Of a DNA stretch of 64,000 bases, positions 33,374 through 44,783 are shown one piece after another. The stretch lies in contig JAAXNY010000021.1 of NCBI GenBank assembly GCA_013420905.1, forward strand, positions 62,001 through 126,000. Direction: 5' to 3'. This DNA is from Collybia mongolica. Lineage: Eukaryota; Basidiomycota; Agaricomycetes; Agaricales; Clitocybaceae. The position numbers were made by a program, and so were the translations under genes. Every line of letters begins with the position of its first letter. Position 1 is the stretch's first letter. The notes beneath the pieces were generated by a model. It made no database searches, was not told the DNA's origin, and saw only the letters and a program-made list of their open reading frames with translations.

Positions 33374-34061
33374 GTACATATATATGATAAGAGAGGACCT
33401 GTCAATCGTAGTTGTGAATGGGAATTTTGAAAACCTCAACCTCCATCATTCTTATCGCCTTTCAATGGTCGAATCTCCACGCTCGGTCTCCTTTTCATGA
33501 ATCCGACTATACATCCATGAACTGTTACTGAAGTCTGATTCGTGCTGTTTGGAAACGTGATGGCAGCCGTAGAAATGACGTCGTACACGGTGACAAAATG
33601 TTACATTGGTGTAAACGAGGGAGGAAACAAACTGTAGACTACGAGGTATAGATGGTGTGTACCACTGCCGAATGCCTCTAGTTACGTCCCAACGATTGGC
33701 CGGACGAGATAAACCAGGTCCTTGGGAATTGGATGGCTACGAGATAAGATAAGATCTGAAGCCTTTAACAACCACGTGCGCCTCAACAAAGAAGTCTTTG
33801 AGAAAGATGCACTCGACCGTAACTGTCAGGTTGACCAGTCGCTCCGAGTCAACTCGAAATTCCTTAAACTCCTGGGGATTGTAGGCCCATTACCGCTGCA
33901 TTCTAGTGGGAAACTTTCGCAGATTCTGCGTGATAGTTTGGTAGCAGATCTCGGTGAGTTGGTGCCACATATCATGATATGGTCGTATTTTCTAACCTGA
34001 TACACCTGCTTTGCAACTAGCTTTGCGGGTCTTTTTTCCAAATACGTGCTGGCCTCGACGT
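33374..34061. other. Intergenic, F-box promoter
   Basis: Short frames without motifs; holds the upstream regions of the tRNA (minus) and of the F-box gene (plus). Confidence 0.4.
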
Positions 34062-35477
34062 ATGGAGAACACTCACCCCATAGCGCATGCTTCCATGTAC
34101 CAAGATGGCATCCGCCCACTCATCCAAACCTTGCCGTCAGAGCTTTTGCTCATCATTTTCAAATTTGTTTATGTGGCAGCGCGCGGGAAAAAATTCGGCC
34201 TCGACATTCCTTGCCCGAACGAAACCTGCGCGATAGAACAAAAGTGTTTCTGTGATGTGAAATCTGATGGTGAATATGACTGGAATAATGATGGAAAACG
34301 TCTACCACTGGCTCTATTCCCAAACTCCGTAGCGTCGGTCTGCTCTCGGTGGGGGAAACTCATGCTACTCGTTCCTACTTTCTGGACACGCATCATTATC
34401 ATCTTAGACGCCGACATCTTTTCACCACTGGACTTCGAACACCAACTCGACTGTTCAGGGGATCGACCCATCGACGTTATTGTGACAAGGACCTCTTTTT
34501 CGGACGCAGTCGGCTTAAAGGATATTGAGAACTCCCGCATGGTACGAGTTATTGCAGCTCTCCGTGCTCATTTCCATCGTTGTCGAGTCCTCCGAATCGA
34601 AGTCGTTCACAGTTCATCGCTTCCCCGCTGCCTAGCAGTTCTGCCGCCGGTTATGCCTCACATTGAAGATTTATCGTTGAACAGCTGCATCAATAGCGGC
34701 CCTCCGGAAGTACAGCCCTATCGCATGTTGGACCGCGCGAGTCCATTTATTTGTGATTTGGAAAAATTTACCATTGACGGGTGGAATTTTGCTGAACTTC
34801 ATGACCGCCTCCTCATTGCCGACGGATCTAGGTTTTCGTCGTGTAACTCACTCTCCATAAAATTCGGCGGGGAAAACTTTTCGTCCGATTACATTGTGAA
34901 ATTTTTTGAAGAGAGCCTTATAGACCAGCTTGAAGTCGACTCCGTCATTTTCAGACAAGGAAATAACAAGATAGATTCTTCTAACCCTTGTGACCTTACG
35001 CTCAAAAACCTCGACGCGGTCGCCACATATATGATGCTATACATTTGTGACTCAATTGACTTATTGGCAATTGATAACTGTCAGCTAACCGGATCCTTAT
35101 CCACCGAGGCGGATACGTTACACCTGGAAAACATGGGCCCCAATCAGGGACTTGGGGATTTTTTACGAATGTGGCGTGGAACAGAGCTTCAAGTGACGAG
35201 ATGCCCTGGATTTGATGACAACGCCCTGAACATGCTGGGTAGGGTGGACAAAGGTGATTACAAACGGTCAAAGTCGGATCGGATGCAAGAATTGTTCATT
35301 GGTGGGTGCCACAATTTCTCAGTGGATGCGTTGAAGGAGCTGGTCAAGAAAAGATCCAACCCTCTTTCAACTTGCCTGACGCTGGAAAAGCTGTGTGTAG
35401 AATACTCTGGCTCCCTCCTCGAGGAAGATTTTACGTGGTTCGAGCAGAACATTCCTACATTTTCGTGGAATGTGTAA
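34062..35477 (+). CDS. F-box/LRR-like protein
   Basis: Intronless, 471 residues from ATG at 34062. F-box-like domain near the N-terminus: IQTLPSELLLIIFKFVYVAA, an insert with four Cys (IPCPNETCAIEQKCFCDVKS), then VASVCSRWGKLMLLVPTFWT with the conserved Cys-Ser-Arg-Trp helix. The remainder has Leu-rich repeat-like strands (LRIEVVHSSSLPRCLAVLPP, IEDLSLNSCINSG, LQVTRCPGFDDNALNMLGRV). Probable SCF substrate receptor; substrate unknown. A decayed partial copy lies directly downstream, so the locus has duplicated in tandem. An in-frame TTG lies further upstream but ATG 34062 is the first usable start. Confidence 0.85.
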   Translation: MENTHPIAHASMYQDGIRPLIQTLPSELLLIIFKFVYVAARGKKFGLDIPCPNETCAIEQKCFCDVKSDGEYDWNNDGKRLPLALFPNSVASVCSRWGKLMLLVPTFWTRIIIILDADIFSPLDFEHQLDCSGDRPIDVIVTRTSFSDAVGLKDIENSRMVRVIAALRAHFHRCRVLRIEVVHSSSLPRCLAVLPPVMPHIEDLSLNSCINSGPPEVQPYRMLDRASPFICDLEKFTIDGWNFAELHDRLLIADGSRFSSCNSLSIKFGGENFSSDYIVKFFEESLIDQLEVDSVIFRQGNNKIDSSNPCDLTLKNLDAVATYMMLYICDSIDLLAIDNCQLTGSLSTEADTLHLENMGPNQGLGDFLRMWRGTELQVTRCPGFDDNALNMLGRVDKGDYKRSKSDRMQELFIGGCHNFSVDALKELVKKRSNPLSTCLTLEKLCVEYSGSLLEEDFTWFEQNIPTFSWNV

Positions 35478-35559
35478 AGAGACAGTAGCCACACTTTCGA
35501 AGCAGCACTGAGTAATTGTATGTGTAATAAAGTGTTAAACCCTACCCTCTATCGGGCGA

Positions 35560-35937
35560 AGAAACATAGTTCGAATGGCGTGAATTGGAAACCGTTACCG
35601 TTGATGGGTGGAATCTCGTGGAGTTGGGTTCCCTTCTAAAACCTTTGAGGAATTGAATGAAGATGCTTCTATCATCAAGATCGAAGTTAACTCGGTGACT
35701 GGTCACCGCCATGCAAGGAAGGGACCCCCCCTCACAAGTTCTCTCCCCTCGAGTCCTTACATTGAAAACCTCAATACGGAGGCCACAAACGTGATGTTAA
35801 ATCTGTCTAACATTAGATTTGTATTGATAATTGACAATTGTCCATCGTATTCAATCACGCGAGATCAGCCCTTGTTCAGGAAGAATTCGAATGGTTCTCT
35901 CAGAATCTTTATACTTTCCGGTGGGAACTTATGAGTT
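35560..35937 (+). pseudogene. Decayed fragment of the F-box gene
   Basis: At about 35577 the bases read RELETVTVDGWNLVELGSLL, clearly related to DLEKFTIDGWNFAELHDRLL of the preceding F-box protein; a second block (IENLNTEATNVMLNLSNI, LIIDNCPSYS) matches LKNLDAVATYMMLYICDSI and LLAIDNCQL. The blocks are in different frames and the F-box is gone. A truncated tandem duplicate. Confidence 0.7.
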
Positions 35938-36074
35938 TTTCGGGATGTAGTCGTGTGTAGGATGGAATTATGTGATTACTAATGTATCCCAGCTTGTAGC
36001 CACATCACTGATGCATATTTCACTTTACAATTTACCCTACGGATATGTATGAATACCTTGTTTGAGAAATATAA

Positions 36075-38164
36075 TCACTGGGTGCAGGGCACAGTACCAT
36101 TGAACATGATATTATGTAAGTATTGTGAAAGTATGCAGTATACTATATAAATACTCTTAGCTAAGTATTTGAATGGTATGCAGAGTACTATCACATTAAT
36201 GAGAACCATAGTATTGTGCATGTATCATGAATGGGATCAGTATACCTCTCATGTACCTGTCCTGATAACAGCTAGATAATGTGAAGATAACCCCTAAGTA
36301 CCATGTGTAGAAGTATTCAATGATGCATCCTGAATACCATCATCCAACCAACTAGAGAAGTATCTTAATGGTACACAGGAATATGGGCAACATACCTTTT
36401 AGATACCAAAACAATAGATCCCAAGTACTACTAGTAGACCCTTTGAAAAGGTATGCAGAAGGTATTGTAGGTGGGCTAAAAATAACTTTCAAATATTGAC
36501 AAAGTATCTCTTGAATGATTCCTGTATACCACACCATATGTCATAAGGGAAGTACCAAGACAGGTCTTCAAATACTAAATGACACAGTATTAAGGGGGTA
36601 TAATGATAGTATCAAGATGGTACATGGAAACCAATAAATGATAAATTGGTCTATCATCACAATACCCTAAGGCTAGGTAATCAAGTGGTACAATAGGAGC
36701 AAGGCTAGAATAACATGTTAGTATTTTAGAAAAAGGTATGATGATGTTAATATGTGATAAATGTCACATAATATACTTAAGATACCCTAGATTACATACA
36801 GAAGTAGTACCTTATAGGCCTTCACTAACAACTTGAATGTTTGCTGTTCTGACACCCATATCATCAGTGAAAATGTTTACACAAACTTTGGGTCTATGTC
36901 TTAGAGCCAAACTCCATATAATGTATGTTTCCTAAACAGCAGGCTCTCATCTTGGAACATATACAGGTCCTGGATACACACATAACAGTAGGATTTCAGA
37001 TATGCATCATATGTCTGCATATACATATATCTCTGGAAGGAGCTTGTATCTGGTATACACATATCTGTGGTAGATTCCTGAATCTGTATATACATATATT
37101 GTGCCTGTATATGTGTATCCTCCTGGAAGACTATATACATGTCACGTATCTGGGATATATTCTTGGGCCTATGTATACACATATCACATATCTCTGGAAG
37201 AACCTTGATCTGCATATACATGTATCTGAAGTGACATATCTAGGATACATTCTTGGGTCCATGTATACACATATCACATATCTCTGGAAGAACCTTGATC
37301 TGCATATACATGTATCTGAAGTGACATATCTGGGATACATCCTTGGGTCCATGTATACACATATCACATATCACATATCTCTGGAAGAACCTTGATCTGC
37401 ATATACATGTATCTGAAGTGACATATCTGGGATACATTCTTGGGTCCATGTATACACATATCACATATCTCTGGAAGGACCTTGATCTGCATATACATGT
37501 ATCTGAAGTGACATATCTAGGATACATTCTTGGGCCCATGTATACACATATCACATATCTCTGGAAGGACCTTGATCTACATATACATGTATCCAAAGTG
37601 ACATATCTGGGATATATTCTTGGGTCTATGTATACATGTATCACGTATTTCTGGAAGGACCTTGATCTGCACATACATGTATCTGAAGTGACATATCTGG
37701 GATACATTCTTGGGTCCATGTATACACATATCACATATCTCTGGAAGAACCTTGATCTGCATATACATGTATCTGAAGTGACATATCTGGGATACATTAT
37801 TGGGTCTATGTATACACATATCACATATCACATATCTCTGGAAGGACATTGCAATTGATCTACATATGCATATCTGTGGCAGATTTTTGGATCTATATAT
37901 ATATATGAGGCAGGACCTCAGATGTGCATATACATACATGGATCTGGGTCTCATGTCTGCATATATATACATATCTTTGGTGGAATCTGGGGTCCACCTG
38001 TCCATATATCCATGGTAATTTCTAGGTCTGTTATATATCTCTGGGATATATCCTTGGGTCCATGTATACATGTATCCAGGTACTCTACCTGCCACTGTTA
38101 TATATATATATGGTCCCTAAAATCTTATATTTGTATATGCACATATCTCTGGAAGAACCTTGGT
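36075..38164. repeat. Left arm of 5.57-kb giant palindrome
   Basis: 2,090 bp, reverse-complemented at 39554-41643 with the same length. Proteins conceptually read from both arms are identical over long stretches; the only difference I noticed is a G/A in the last repeat (ggaagaacc versus ggaaggacc). Outer ends: TCACTGGGTGCAGGGCACAG begins the arm at 36075. Outer 0.8 kb is unique AT-rich DNA, inner 1.2 kb is minisatellite. No target-site duplication or recognisable transposon end is visible at 36074/41644. Confidence 0.93.
37150..37860 (+). repeat. 90-bp minisatellite, left arm
   Basis: Eight regular units; the GGG(T/C)C(C/T)ATGTATACAC landmark recurs at about 37167, 37255, 37345, 37442, 37532, 37622, 37712 and 37802, i.e. 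every 90 bp except one 97-bp step caused by an extra 7 bp. Each unit encodes 30 residues without a stop on the plus strand (HITYLWKNLDLHIHVSEVTY) and is also open on the minus strand. Degenerate units extend outward to about 36950 and inward to 38164. Confidence 0.92.
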
Positions 38165-39040
38165 CTACAGTCACGACTGCGTGGTGTGTCAATCTGCCGA
38201 TGGATGCACCTTTTGAGAAGGTTGTTGGTCAGCTCTTCGCAGGGCGTGGTTGGTTTCCAGGCTGTACTGCATGGTGAACTTCTTCGGCATTGGTGTTGTT
38301 TGCACTTTGAGGCTTTGTCTAGTACATCTCCACATGTCCTTGCACTGCAGGCCAAGCTACGAGGTGATGCTGTTCAACAAGAGAGACATGCTATGAAAAG
38401 ATCCCTGGAAGATGTGATGTTTTTCGTGGTGATACTACAGTCACAACTGTGTGGTGTGTTAATCCGCCAACAGACACACCATAAGAAAAGGTTGTTGGAT
38501 GGCTTTTTGCAGGGCGTGGTTGGTTTCCATGCTGTACTATGTGGTGAACTCCTTCGGCATTGGAGAAATATGGAGTCCCAGGATTTGATCAACAAAACCC
38601 CATACATCCTCACCTTGCAGACTATGCTCCGTGGTTACAGTATCCAACAAGGGAGACATGCTATGACCCGGTCCTTGGAGGATGCCATATTGTCAGTGGC
38701 AATGCTACAGTCACATCTGCGTGGTGTTTTAATCCGCCAACAAATACTTGAACTGTATGGGTTGTCTGGTCATTTGTTTCCTGGTGTGGTTTCTTTGCAG
38801 GCTATGTTGCATAATGTGATTGGGGTTCTTCAGTCTTGGAGAAACACACTCAGGAAAGGCTATCAATTCTTGAGATCACGGACATGGGTGGACTATCTAA
38901 CTGGAGGCTTGGTATTGATGCTAGTGGGAGTTGCTTTGGAAAGATGGTTGGCCAGGATTGAAGATGATCTAAAAATGCCATCACCCCGAACACATCATCT
39001 GGTGGGTCAGGGAAAGCTTCGAGGTAGATTTTGCCAATAG
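37922..39040 (+). CDS. IQ-like repeat protein with C-terminal membrane segment
   Basis: Open frame from ATG 37922 (inside the left arm) to TAG at 39038-39040. The unique part starts at 38165. Residues from there form eight consecutive 30-residue units, each opening with an IQ-like motif: LQSRLRGVSI, FQAVLHGELLRHW, LQAKLRGDAVQQ, LQSQLCGVLIRQQ, FHAVLCGELLRHW, LQTMLRGYSIQQ, LQSHLRGVLIRQQI and LQAMLHNVIG. Unit 7 fits the full IQ consensus (hydrophobic-Q-x3-R-G-x3-R). Then comes a strongly hydrophobic stretch (YLTGGLVLMLVGVALERWLA), a likely membrane anchor, and a short hydrophilic tail. IQ motifs bind calmodulin or related EF-hand proteins. The true start may be later than 37922, because the first ~80 residues are minisatellite translation. 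Not similar to any full-length protein I know. Confidence 0.5.
   Translation: MCIYIHGSGSHVCIYIHIFGGIWGPPVHISMVISRSVIYLWDISLGPCIHVSRYSTCHCYIYIWSLKSYICICTYLWKNLGLQSRLRGVSICRWMHLLRRLLVSSSQGVVGFQAVLHGELLRHWCCLHFEALSSTSPHVLALQAKLRGDAVQQERHAMKRSLEDVMFFVVILQSQLCGVLIRQQTHHKKRLLDGFLQGVVGFHAVLCGELLRHWRNMESQDLINKTPYILTLQTMLRGYSIQQGRHAMTRSLEDAILSVAMLQSHLRGVLIRQQILELYGLSGHLFPGVVSLQAMLHNVIGVLQSWRNTLRKGYQFLRSRTWVDYLTGGLVLMLVGVALERWLARIEDDLKMPSPRTHHLVGQGKLRGRFCQ
38165..38884 (+). repeat. Tandem 270-bp repeat (3 x 90 bp) in palindrome loop
   Basis: CTACAGTCAC(G/A) recurs at 38165, 38435 and 38705, exactly 270 bp apart. Each 270-bp unit holds three 90-bp subunits encoding distinct IQ-like motifs (types A, B, C); the array is ABC-ABC-AB. 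All spacings are exact multiples of 90, so selection or recent amplification has kept the frame. Confidence 0.9.
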
Positions 39041-39553
39041 CTATTAGCCCATAAAGATCTGAAGTTCTCCTGCCAATATGAATTACTGTGATCCACTGGC
39101 CCATAATCCAGATATGGGAGAATACTGGAATCCATGTTTATGCAGACCCATAGCTGTGTCTGGTAGCAAATACATATATTGGAGGTAGAATCTCAAATTT
39201 GTGTGGATAGTTTTTGTAAATTCCTGGGCCTATGTATACCATATTCTGAGGTAATGTGTATATACATACTTAGGAATCTACTACAGAGGTGGAATTCTAC
39301 CTTGGATATGTGTATACATGGACCCAATGATCTACCAGGGTCCACATATATATACAGTAGTGGTAAGTAGAGTACTTGGATATATGTATACATGGACCCA
39401 AGGATATGTCCCAGATATGTGTATCCAAACTCAAAACATTACCACAGATACATGGACATTCAGATTCTACATTTGCAATGTTCAACAGACCAAAGGATTT
39501 TCCACAGATATGGGTATACACAGACCCATATTACAGATATGTATATACACTGA
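39041..39553. other. Rest of palindrome loop
   Basis: AT-rich non-coding DNA. About 39290-39440 contains a diverged inverted copy of arm sequence (tatacatggacccaa, then gtacttggatatatgtatacatggacccaagg), like 39610-39670 in the right arm, so degenerate minisatellite-type DNA extends into the loop. Confidence 0.6.
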
Positions 39554-41643
39554 ACCAAGGTCCTTCCAGAGATATGTGCATATACAAATATAAGATTTTA
39601 GGGACCATATATATATATAACAGTGGCAGGTAGAGTACCTGGATACATGTATACATGGACCCAAGGATATATCCCAGAGATATATAACAGACCTAGAAAT
39701 TACCATGGATATATGGACAGGTGGACCCCAGATTCCACCAAAGATATGTATATATATGCAGACATGAGACCCAGATCCATGTATGTATATGCACATCTGA
39801 GGTCCTGCCTCATATATATATATAGATCCAAAAATCTGCCACAGATATGCATATGTAGATCAATTGCAATGTCCTTCCAGAGATATGTGATATGTGATAT
39901 GTGTATACATAGACCCAATAATGTATCCCAGATATGTCACTTCAGATACATGTATATGCAGATCAAGGTTCTTCCAGAGATATGTGATATGTGTATACAT
40001 GGACCCAAGAATGTATCCCAGATATGTCACTTCAGATACATGTATGTGCAGATCAAGGTCCTTCCAGAAATACGTGATACATGTATACATAGACCCAAGA
40101 ATATATCCCAGATATGTCACTTTGGATACATGTATATGTAGATCAAGGTCCTTCCAGAGATATGTGATATGTGTATACATGGGCCCAAGAATGTATCCTA
40201 GATATGTCACTTCAGATACATGTATATGCAGATCAAGGTCCTTCCAGAGATATGTGATATGTGTATACATGGACCCAAGAATGTATCCCAGATATGTCAC
40301 TTCAGATACATGTATATGCAGATCAAGGTTCTTCCAGAGATATGTGATATGTGATATGTGTATACATGGACCCAAGGATGTATCCCAGATATGTCACTTC
40401 AGATACATGTATATGCAGATCAAGGTTCTTCCAGAGATATGTGATATGTGTATACATGGACCCAAGAATGTATCCTAGATATGTCACTTCAGATACATGT
40501 ATATGCAGATCAAGGTTCTTCCAGAGATATGTGATATGTGTATACATAGGCCCAAGAATATATCCCAGATACGTGACATGTATATAGTCTTCCAGGAGGA
40601 TACACATATACAGGCACAATATATGTATATACAGATTCAGGAATCTACCACAGATATGTGTATACCAGATACAAGCTCCTTCCAGAGATATATGTATATG
40701 CAGACATATGATGCATATCTGAAATCCTACTGTTATGTGTGTATCCAGGACCTGTATATGTTCCAAGATGAGAGCCTGCTGTTTAGGAAACATACATTAT
40801 ATGGAGTTTGGCTCTAAGACATAGACCCAAAGTTTGTGTAAACATTTTCACTGATGATATGGGTGTCAGAACAGCAAACATTCAAGTTGTTAGTGAAGGC
40901 CTATAAGGTACTACTTCTGTATGTAATCTAGGGTATCTTAAGTATATTATGTGACATTTATCACATATTAACATCATCATACCTTTTTCTAAAATACTAA
41001 CATGTTATTCTAGCCTTGCTCCTATTGTACCACTTGATTACCTAGCCTTAGGGTATTGTGATGATAGACCAATTTATCATTTATTGGTTTCCATGTACCA
41101 TCTTGATACTATCATTATACCCCCTTAATACTGTGTCATTTAGTATTTGAAGACCTGTCTTGGTACTTCCCTTATGACATATGGTGTGGTATACAGGAAT
41201 CATTCAAGAGATACTTTGTCAATATTTGAAAGTTATTTTTAGCCCACCTACAATACCTTCTGCATACCTTTTCAAAGGGTCTACTAGTAGTACTTGGGAT
41301 CTATTGTTTTGGTATCTAAAAGGTATGTTGCCCATATTCCTGTGTACCATTAAGATACTTCTCTAGTTGGTTGGATGATGGTATTCAGGATGCATCATTG
41401 AATACTTCTACACATGGTACTTAGGGGTTATCTTCACATTATCTAGCTGTTATCAGGACAGGTACATGAGAGGTATACTGATCCCATTCATGATACATGC
41501 ACAATACTATGGTTCTCATTAATGTGATAGTACTCTGCATACCATTCAAATACTTAGCTAAGAGTATTTATATAGTATACTGCATACTTTCACAATACTT
41601 ACATAATATCATGTTCAATGGTACTGTGCCCTGCACCCAGTGA
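39554..41643. repeat. Right arm of 5.57-kb giant palindrome
   Basis: Reverse complement of 36075-38164; every position x in the left arm pairs with 77718-x. Ends with CTGCACCCAGTGA at 41643. Near-perfect identity to the left arm. Confidence 0.93.
39858..40568 (-). repeat. 90-bp minisatellite, right arm
   Basis: Mirror image of the left-arm minisatellite, including the same single 97-bp step, so the two arrays have not diverged even in copy number. Confidence 0.92.
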
Positions 41644-41868
41644 ATCTTTGAATCTCCGTTTATTTATCCTTCCACCTGCAGCTAGCCGTTGGCACAAAGC
41701 CATGTATAACCAGGGGAAGTCATATTATACAACAAATACAACGAGTTCACGCCCGTCCTGTCACCTCATCCCCGATCTAGGACGCGAGCGTGCTTGTAGT
41801 AGGGTCCGGAAGGGCGAAGCGGAGTGTAGTCGTGTGGCCGAGGTCCGCCTGCGTCTCTATGGAAGCTT

Positions 41869-43132
41869 TCATTGAAATATATTATCCATAGTGCGGTTAT
41901 TGTTCACAAGGGCGATTACTATGGTAGGATACATTGCCTATACGATTGCAGGACTCTATCAGTGTGACCATGTAATAAAAAGAATGTTGGCCTACCGAGA
42001 ATCCAAAATATATCGCCTCAAACGCGGTATTTGCGATGGGAAGATCAGGGAACCACCCCAGTATAAAGTAAACAGTCTGGAATATCCCACTCAGTCTAAC
42101 GATATAAGTCAAGGAATCGGATGAAGTACTTGAAGCATACAGAATAGGACCCCTGACTCTACAAGCAGAATGAGTATTCGTTCTGCCCGGGTCGGCTGAT
42201 GTTTCCCAAGGCCATTCTCCATGTCCTTTCTGTGGATCCTGCGATATATGAAAATCGAGATGATCTCCAGGATGAAACCGTAACATACCAGTATACATAA
42301 CCAATAAGAGCAGTAGCTATGGCGCTTGCTCCGAGAGGTAGGCCAACGGTGATGCCTAAGAGGTCATTGACCCACGGGTGCACTTTGTTCGCACTCATTG
42401 CAAAAAATACAAGGTATGCCAGCATCACCCCTGTGCATCAATTATATTAAAATAGTAAATGGTATAAGCCAAGTGCATGCCAACATACCAAGCGAGCCCA
42501 CCCACAAAAATAACGGCAGGATAGTTAATTACCGCCTATGTCGTAACAAAACAAACGCTCTCCAGACAACAACGCCGTCACTGATAATAGGCTAGGCGTG
42601 GCGCAAAATCATTGGGGTAAGACTAGTTGCTATTATCTGACTGTAAAAACTCACCGCAAAGTCAGCCATCCAGAAAATTAAAATGGTGGGCCCCTTCAAG
42701 AGGCCACTTACAATCCGAGGCCTCTCCACCACCGGCAAGTCTTGATATTTTATAAGGGCTGAGTGAATGAAGACATAGACTGTTGCAATTAATGTTCCCT
42801 CCTGGACTGTGGCCAAAATGAACGTGAAGGTGCTTATAAAGAATATCCGAAATTGAGGCCGACTTGGCCGATCTTTTTTGCTAGTGAAGGATATTACTAT
42901 CTTGTTCCGAACCTAAAAAGGCGTTACCGACAAATGTACAGTAGCAGACTGGGCAAAGAGGAGTACGAAGACGCCTATACATCGAGCACTTGCGTTGAGA
43001 TTTTGAGACGGTGAATAGCAGGTGAAACACATACCATAGATAAGGGTAAAGAGAGTGGTTTGTAGAAAATTAGCTACCAATGAAGTTCCAAGCCCAAATT
43101 GAGTCAGGAGGGTTTGGTTTTGTGGAAGCCAT
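41869..43132 (-). pseudogene. 7TM-like membrane protein pseudogene
   Basis: Minus-strand gene of a large basidiomycete seven-helix family, with introns still visible but several lesions. In order: MASTKPNPPDS, then after a frame change LGTSLVANFLQTTLFTLIYG, GVFVLLFAQSATVHLS, a stop in VTPF-stop-VRNKI, RIFFISTFTFILATVQEGTL, ISDGVVVWRAFVLL, another stop (RR-stop-LTILPLFLWVGSL), VMLAYLVFFAMSANKVHPWV, a frame change before RAERILILLVESGVLFCMLQ, a stop, and YPTIVIALVNNNRTMD at the end. The VESGVLFC and YPTIVIALV signatures identify the family. With two or more stops and frame changes it cannot make the full protein. Confidence 0.7.
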
Positions 43133-44783
43133 CAGGTTGAGGAAGGAAATGGGTAGGTTGGGACCATTGCCACAATATATAGTACCCACTATCTCAGTGC
43201 ATGTTTTCGGAAAGAAGTGATTATCAGTCACCGCCCAAAATCATTCTGCCACCGAAAGGCTATCACGGAGCGGCAAAACAAATGACAGTTCTTGCATCGT
43301 CCCCGTCATCAATTGAATCTACTTCTAAAAAGCTATGACGACGATTCAACGAAAGGATATATACGTAACAACGCTGGGTAATTCACCTGGTCAGTATGTT
43401 TGATAAGGTTAAGATTGAATCGACAAGTGCCGTGGCTCGCGGGGTCCAATCAGTTTCAGGGCGTTTTATGTTGGCAATGGGGTACGATGTTTGTCGATCT
43501 ATCTCGTCTGGGCGCTTCAACGTGCTTCACTCTCCGATCGTTCCTGAGAATTATTGAACTCTTGTCTATCCTTGGTGAATTTTAGTGCCCCCAGTTACAA
43601 GTTAAACAGAACAGAGAGCAGGGGATATATATGTGTTGTTTCACGGTAGTGTATTGCAATGGTGAAATTCAATGCAATTTTCAATAAGACGATCATCGTC
43701 TGAGGAAAGACGAACGCTCCGGGAATCCCAGAAGATTGATAGGCTTCAACTGTGATAAGGATCATTGACAGTGATTCAAAACACAGGAGATGTGTCCAGA
43801 TAACGTGCTAATTTCAACTGATTGAGAGGTGTCATCTCTATGATAATGTGGCGCAAGAATTACAGTACTTGCCTTGCCTCTGGATCGTGGCTTTTCTCCA
43901 TGGATTGTATGCTTTATTATAGAAACTCTCCACAACTCCACAACCTCAATATTTAAATAACTTACCGAATTGTTCCTCGGTATTCTGTATGCCTTTTCGG
44001 CCAGTTAGGTAGTAGGCGTGTAACGGGTGTAACATAACATCAGTTATCCCAAGCTCGACGAATCTTCCCGTACAGATTGTCCCTGAGAAAATCGAATTTA
44101 AACCTGGATACTGTTATTCAACAGCGGGTGTGCAACTTCCTATTCCTACTTTAACGGATGAAAGACTTTTATGTTCTGAAAGTGCGAGTAGCGATAAAGG
44201 CTTCGATTATGTAGCGCCGGGCTTGGATTGTGGAGGTAATAATTGACTGAATAGCACAAGAACGGCTGAGTTGGGTTGTTTGATTGGTCAATCACGTGGT
44301 TATTGTTACATAAGAGGACATCAAGTCGGATTGCGGGTATGGTCCATATGGGTATTCTTGTCTTCTTCACGTTTTAACCGGTCTGCGGCACCATCTGCGA
44401 ACCCCATTACAAACTCGAATGACCTGAACGGTTTGGCCATGGATTATTTAATCAACTGCCGAACTGCGAGGCCATTTGATGCTCTTTGGCACCTCAGGCC
44501 TGAACCGCTGCTTATTGAAACCAGCCATTTCAGTCCCTCTAAAATTATTTTAATAACCACTGACACTCGATTCGAGCTTTTTGTGGAGAGCCTAAGGTTT
44601 ATTAAGTTTGATCAACTCAGGTTCGACACCCCGGTTACTCTTATACTGGTCCACTTGCCGTTAACAGTCGTTCCCCACGGGTGTTGCCGCCCTGAATATT
44701 TAAGCGCAGCAGCCTGAGAGGATTTGCCATCCAGTGATAGATATTGCTCACGCTCCTTCCTCGTCCAAAGAAGCTTACACACC
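43133..44783. other. Intergenic, no supported gene
   Basis: Only frames without motifs (the longest, 44271-44717, has no family features). Holds upstream DNA of the 7TM pseudogene and of arginase. Confidence 0.4.

Noticed and set aside
36925..37858. Long ORFs on both strands through the minisatellite (and mirror copies at 39894-40793)
   Set aside because: A 90-bp unit without stops keeps frames open on both strands; the His/Ile/Tyr-rich product is a repeat artefact. Only the unique loop part was kept as possibly coding.
37150..37860. CRISPR-like array
   Set aside because: Units are contiguous 90-bp tandem repeats without unique spacers, in a eukaryotic genome.
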